Shown here piece by piece: positions 5,537 to 7,422 of a stretch of 7,422 nucleotides of DNA. Each line of letters begins with the position of its first letter. The first letter of the stretch is position 1. The notes under the pieces were generated by a model. That model made no database searches, was not told the DNA's origin, and worked only from the letters and a program-made list of their open reading frames with translations. The translations under genes were made by a program, and so were the position numbers. Source of the stretch: Alphaproteobacteria bacterium (GTDB lineage Bacteria > Pseudomonadota > Alphaproteobacteria > ATCC43930 > CGMCC-115725); the NCBI GenBank assembly GCA_017353855.1, contig JAFMSA010000196.1:1-7422 (forward strand), in the 5' to 3' direction.

Positions 5537-6546
5537 GCGCGCTGTCATCCGAAATCGCCCCGAGCGAACTGGCCGAAGGCCGCTGCCAGCTGGAATTCGA
5601 CGACAACTTGCTGCTCCCCCTGCTTTATGGCGAACGCGATCAGCACCTTGACCGCATTGAGCGGCAGCTCGGGGTCTCCGTCATCACCCGTGGCAACCGG
5701 ATCGCGATTTCGGGCCCCGCTTCGGCCACGGAGGCAGCCCACCTCGTGCTCGCAAGGCTTTATGACCGCCTCAAACGCGGACAGGAGGTAGACTTGCCGG
5801 CGGTCGAGGCGGCTATTCGCCTCGCGGAGGCCGAAATCGGCGACAAGAGCCTCAGCCTGTGGCGCGAAGACGCAGCGTTTCGGACCCGCAAGCGCCGCAT
5901 CACCGCGCGCTCCGCCGGTCAGGCCGCCTACATCAATGCGATCCGCGAAAACGATCTCGTCTTCGGGCTCGGACCTGCCGGCACCGGCAAGACCTATCTC
6001 GCGGTCGCCGCCGCCGTCGATCTGCTGATGACCGGTCGCGTCGAGCGCATCGTTCTGTCACGTCCGGCGGTCGAGGCCGGCGAGCGCCTTGGCTTTCTGC
6101 CCGGGGATCTGCGGGATAAGGTCGACCCTTATTTACGGCCGATTTTCGACGCCCTCAACGACATGCTCCCGGCGGACCTGCTCTCCAGACGGCTCGCCAC
6201 CGGCGAGGTCGAGGTGGCACCGCTCGCCTTCATGCGGGGGCGCACGCTATCGCGCGCTTTTGTCATTCTCGACGAGGCGCAGAACACCACTGCGGTGCAG
6301 ATGAAGATGTTCCTGACCCGGCTCGGGGAGGCCTCACGCATGGTCGTAACCGGCGATCCGACGCAAGTCGATCTTCCGCCCGGAACCCGCTCGGGACTGG
6401 CCGAGGCGCTGGAGACATTGGACGGCGTCGAAGGGATCGCGACAGTGCGGCTCAGCGACAAGGACGTCGTTCGGCACGAGCTCGTTGCCCGTATTGTGCG
6501 CGCTTACGAGGCGCGCGAGCGCGCGGCGCGGCGCGGCGATACCTGA
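5533..6546 (+). CDS. phoH: PhoH family P-loop ATPase (PhoH-like/YbeZ)
   Basis: This 337-residue cytoplasmic protein is a PhoH-like ATPase of the YbeZ type, which is often encoded beside YbeY and is thought to act in RNA metabolism or ribosome-linked processes. The N-terminal part (about 18-100) resembles a KH-like nucleic-acid-binding module (LEFDDNLLLPLLYGERD at 20-36, VITRGNRIAISG at 50-61). The ATPase domain has Walker A GPAGTGKT at 147-154, the PhoH signature LSRPAVEAGERLGFLPGDL at 175-193, Walker B VILDEAQN at 244-251 and TGDPTQVDLP at 273-282. The last residues (326-335) are Ala/Arg/Glu-rich and encoded by nearly pure G+C. The ATG overlaps the miaB stop as ATGA, and the TGA shares one base with the ybeY ATG. 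The name derives from phosphate-starvation induction of E. coli PhoH; no Pho box is visible here. Confidence 0.95.
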   Translation: MSALSSEIAPSELAEGRCQLEFDDNLLLPLLYGERDQHLDRIERQLGVSVITRGNRIAISGPASATEAAHLVLARLYDRLKRGQEVDLPAVEAAIRLAEAEIGDKSLSLWREDAAFRTRKRRITARSAGQAAYINAIRENDLVFGLGPAGTGKTYLAVAAAVDLLMTGRVERIVLSRPAVEAGERLGFLPGDLRDKVDPYLRPIFDALNDMLPADLLSRRLATGEVEVAPLAFMRGRTLSRAFVILDEAQNTTAVQMKMFLTRLGEASRMVVTGDPTQVDLPPGTRSGLAEALETLDGVEGIATVRLSDKDVVRHELVARIVRAYEARERAARRGDT

Positions 6547-7085
6547 TGGGCCCGAATTCTACAGTCAGCGTCCTTTTGACGTGCCCGCGCTGGGCGGTGG
6601 TCTGCCCGGCTGCCGAAAACCTCGCACGCGAGGCAGCGCAGTGCGCACTCATCGATGGCTCGGCCGCCTCGGGCTTCGCATGGCAGGGCCGCTTGGAGCT
6701 CGGGGTCATGCTCACCGACGCCGCCGAGCAGCAACGCCTCAACCACGACTACCGAGGGTGTGACGCGCCGACAAATGTGCTCGCATTCCCGGCATGGGAC
6801 CCGCAGGTGCGCCCGGCGCCCGGTGCCCCGCTTCTGCTGGGAGACGTTGTGTTGGCCTTCGAGCCTGTCGCGTGCGAGGCCCGCGAGGAACACAAACCTC
6901 TCGCCGATCACCTTCGGCACCTGGTCGTCCACGGCGTACTTCATCTGCTCGGCTACGATCACCTCAGCGAGCGTGAAGCGGCCGAGATGGAGGCCTTGGA
7001 AACGTCGATCTTAGCCAAGATGGGGGTTCCAGATCCCTATCGCGACACCATGTCGTTCATCGAATCCGAACCCGCTAAGCCATGA
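6546..7085 (+). CDS. ybeY: YbeY, rRNA maturation endoribonuclease
   Basis: YbeY is a metal-dependent single-strand endoribonuclease involved in 3' end maturation of 16S rRNA, ribosome quality control and sRNA-linked regulation. The 179-residue protein has the UPF0054 signature HGVLHLLGYDH at 129-139, whose three histidines H129, H133 and H139 bind the catalytic metal (H-X3-H-X5-H). Upstream is the conserved LNHDYRGCDAPTNVLAFP segment (65-82), with R70 at the position of the conserved catalytic-pocket arginine, and LGDVVLAFE at 98-106. ATG 6546 overlaps the phoH stop as TGATG, and the N-terminus is of normal length. There is no good ribosome binding site, which suggests coupling to phoH. The stop overlaps the next ATG as ATGA. 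The phoH-ybeY-corC order is widespread in proteobacteria and supports the call. Confidence 0.96.
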   Translation: MGPNSTVSVLLTCPRWAVVCPAAENLAREAAQCALIDGSAASGFAWQGRLELGVMLTDAAEQQRLNHDYRGCDAPTNVLAFPAWDPQVRPAPGAPLLLGDVVLAFEPVACEAREEHKPLADHLRHLVVHGVLHLLGYDHLSEREAAEMEALETSILAKMGVPDPYRDTMSFIESEPAKP

Positions 7086-7422
7086 GCGATTCCGAACCTC
7101 CCGGTACGAGCGGCCAGCCCGAGCACGAACGATCCTTTGCGCGCCTGCGCAACTTTCTTCGCCTGATCCGACGCCCTCGCAACGGTGAGAGCGTGCGTGA
7201 GACGATCGACGAGATGATTGAGGAACCGGCGGCCGACGACCCGCAGTCGCTGAGCGATCATGAACGTGTCCTTATCGGCAATATCCTGAAAGTGCACGAC
7301 CGGACCGCGGCAGATGTGATGGTGCCCCGTGTCGATATTGCTGCTCTGGATGTCGAGACGCCCTTTCCCGACGTCGTCAAATTCATGGTCGAACAGCGTC
7401 ATTCGCGTGTCCCGATCTACAG
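7082..7422 (+). CDS. corC: CorC/HlyC-type CBS-domain protein, 5' part only
   Basis: Only the first 113 codons plus two bases are present; the gene runs off the window. The ATG overlaps the ybeY stop as ATGA. After a hydrophilic, basic N-terminal segment (RLRNFLRLIRRPR at 21-33) comes the family block HERVLIGNILKVHD at 60-73, the signature DVMVPRVDIAALD at 78-90 that opens the first CBS domain, and HSRVPIY at 107-113. There is no N-terminal membrane domain (DUF21), so it resembles the short, soluble E. coli CorC (YbeX) rather than membrane-bound CNNM/YfjD types. CorC has been linked to magnesium/cobalt efflux and, in the ybeZ-ybeY-ybeX operon, to ribosome metabolism; some homologues are called hemolysin C. 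The expected transporter-associated C-terminal domain would lie beyond the window. An lnt gene commonly follows, but it is not visible here. Confidence 0.92.
   Translation, partial: MSDSEPPGTSGQPEHERSFARLRNFLRLIRRPRNGESVRETIDEMIEEPAADDPQSLSDHERVLIGNILKVHDRTAADVMVPRVDIAALDVETPFPDVVKFMVEQRHSRVPIY

Noticed and set aside
6511..6524. GCGCGC-GA-GCGCGC palindrome near the phoH end
   Set aside because: It is part of a G+C-only stretch encoding Ala/Arg/Glu codons; the repeat is explained by codon composition and has only a two-base loop.

Overview
The window is a G+C-rich, tightly packed stretch of bacterial chromosome that reads as a conserved housekeeping block from an alphaproteobacterium, most likely near Rhodospirillales. 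The evidence is the Ros/MucR regulator (a largely alphaproteobacterial family), a Fur protein without the CxxC structural-zinc motifs, an OlsB/OlsA-type acyltransferase pair, and the order tsaB-rimI-mucR-fur-olsB-plsC-miaB-phoH-ybeY-corC. All ten recognisable genes lie on the + strand. I see no mobile element, CRISPR array, rRNA or tRNA gene.

Layout. 1-1201: tsaB and rimI overlap at an ATTGA junction; a TGA at 16-18 suggests that another gene ends exactly at the tsaB start. 1202-1360: A+T-richer spacer with a plausible promoter (1301-1329) in front of mucR (1361-1777). 1778-1912: short spacer with a small hairpin over the fur ribosome binding site, then fur (1913-2338). 2338-2418: 80 bases crowded with G+C-rich hairpins, the last touching the likely ribosome binding site of olsB. 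2419-7422: six genes in an unbroken overlapping chain (overlaps of 19, 4, 4, 1 and 4 bases): olsB, a plsC/olsA acyltransferase, miaB, phoH, ybeY and a corC/hlyC-type gene cut by the window end. No spacer exceeds 300 bases.

How the genes fit together. Three themes are interleaved. Translation and RNA: TsaB (t6A37 of tRNA), MiaB (ms2i6A37 of tRNA), RimI (N-terminal acetylation of S18), YbeY (16S rRNA maturation) and PhoH (ATPase often paired with YbeY). Membrane lipid: OlsB and its PlsC-like partner are the expected two-step route to ornithine lipid. Regulation: MucR (nucleoid-associated silencer-type regulator) and Fur (iron or manganese). The CorC-like protein opens what is probably an envelope/ion section continuing past the window.

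Nothing here looks like a new biological system. The points worth a second look are a MucR that lacks a full zinc-ligand set, an EGTS instead of EGTR motif in the PlsC-like enzyme, hairpins overlapping the ribosome binding sites of fur and olsB, and the lower G+C content around mucR.
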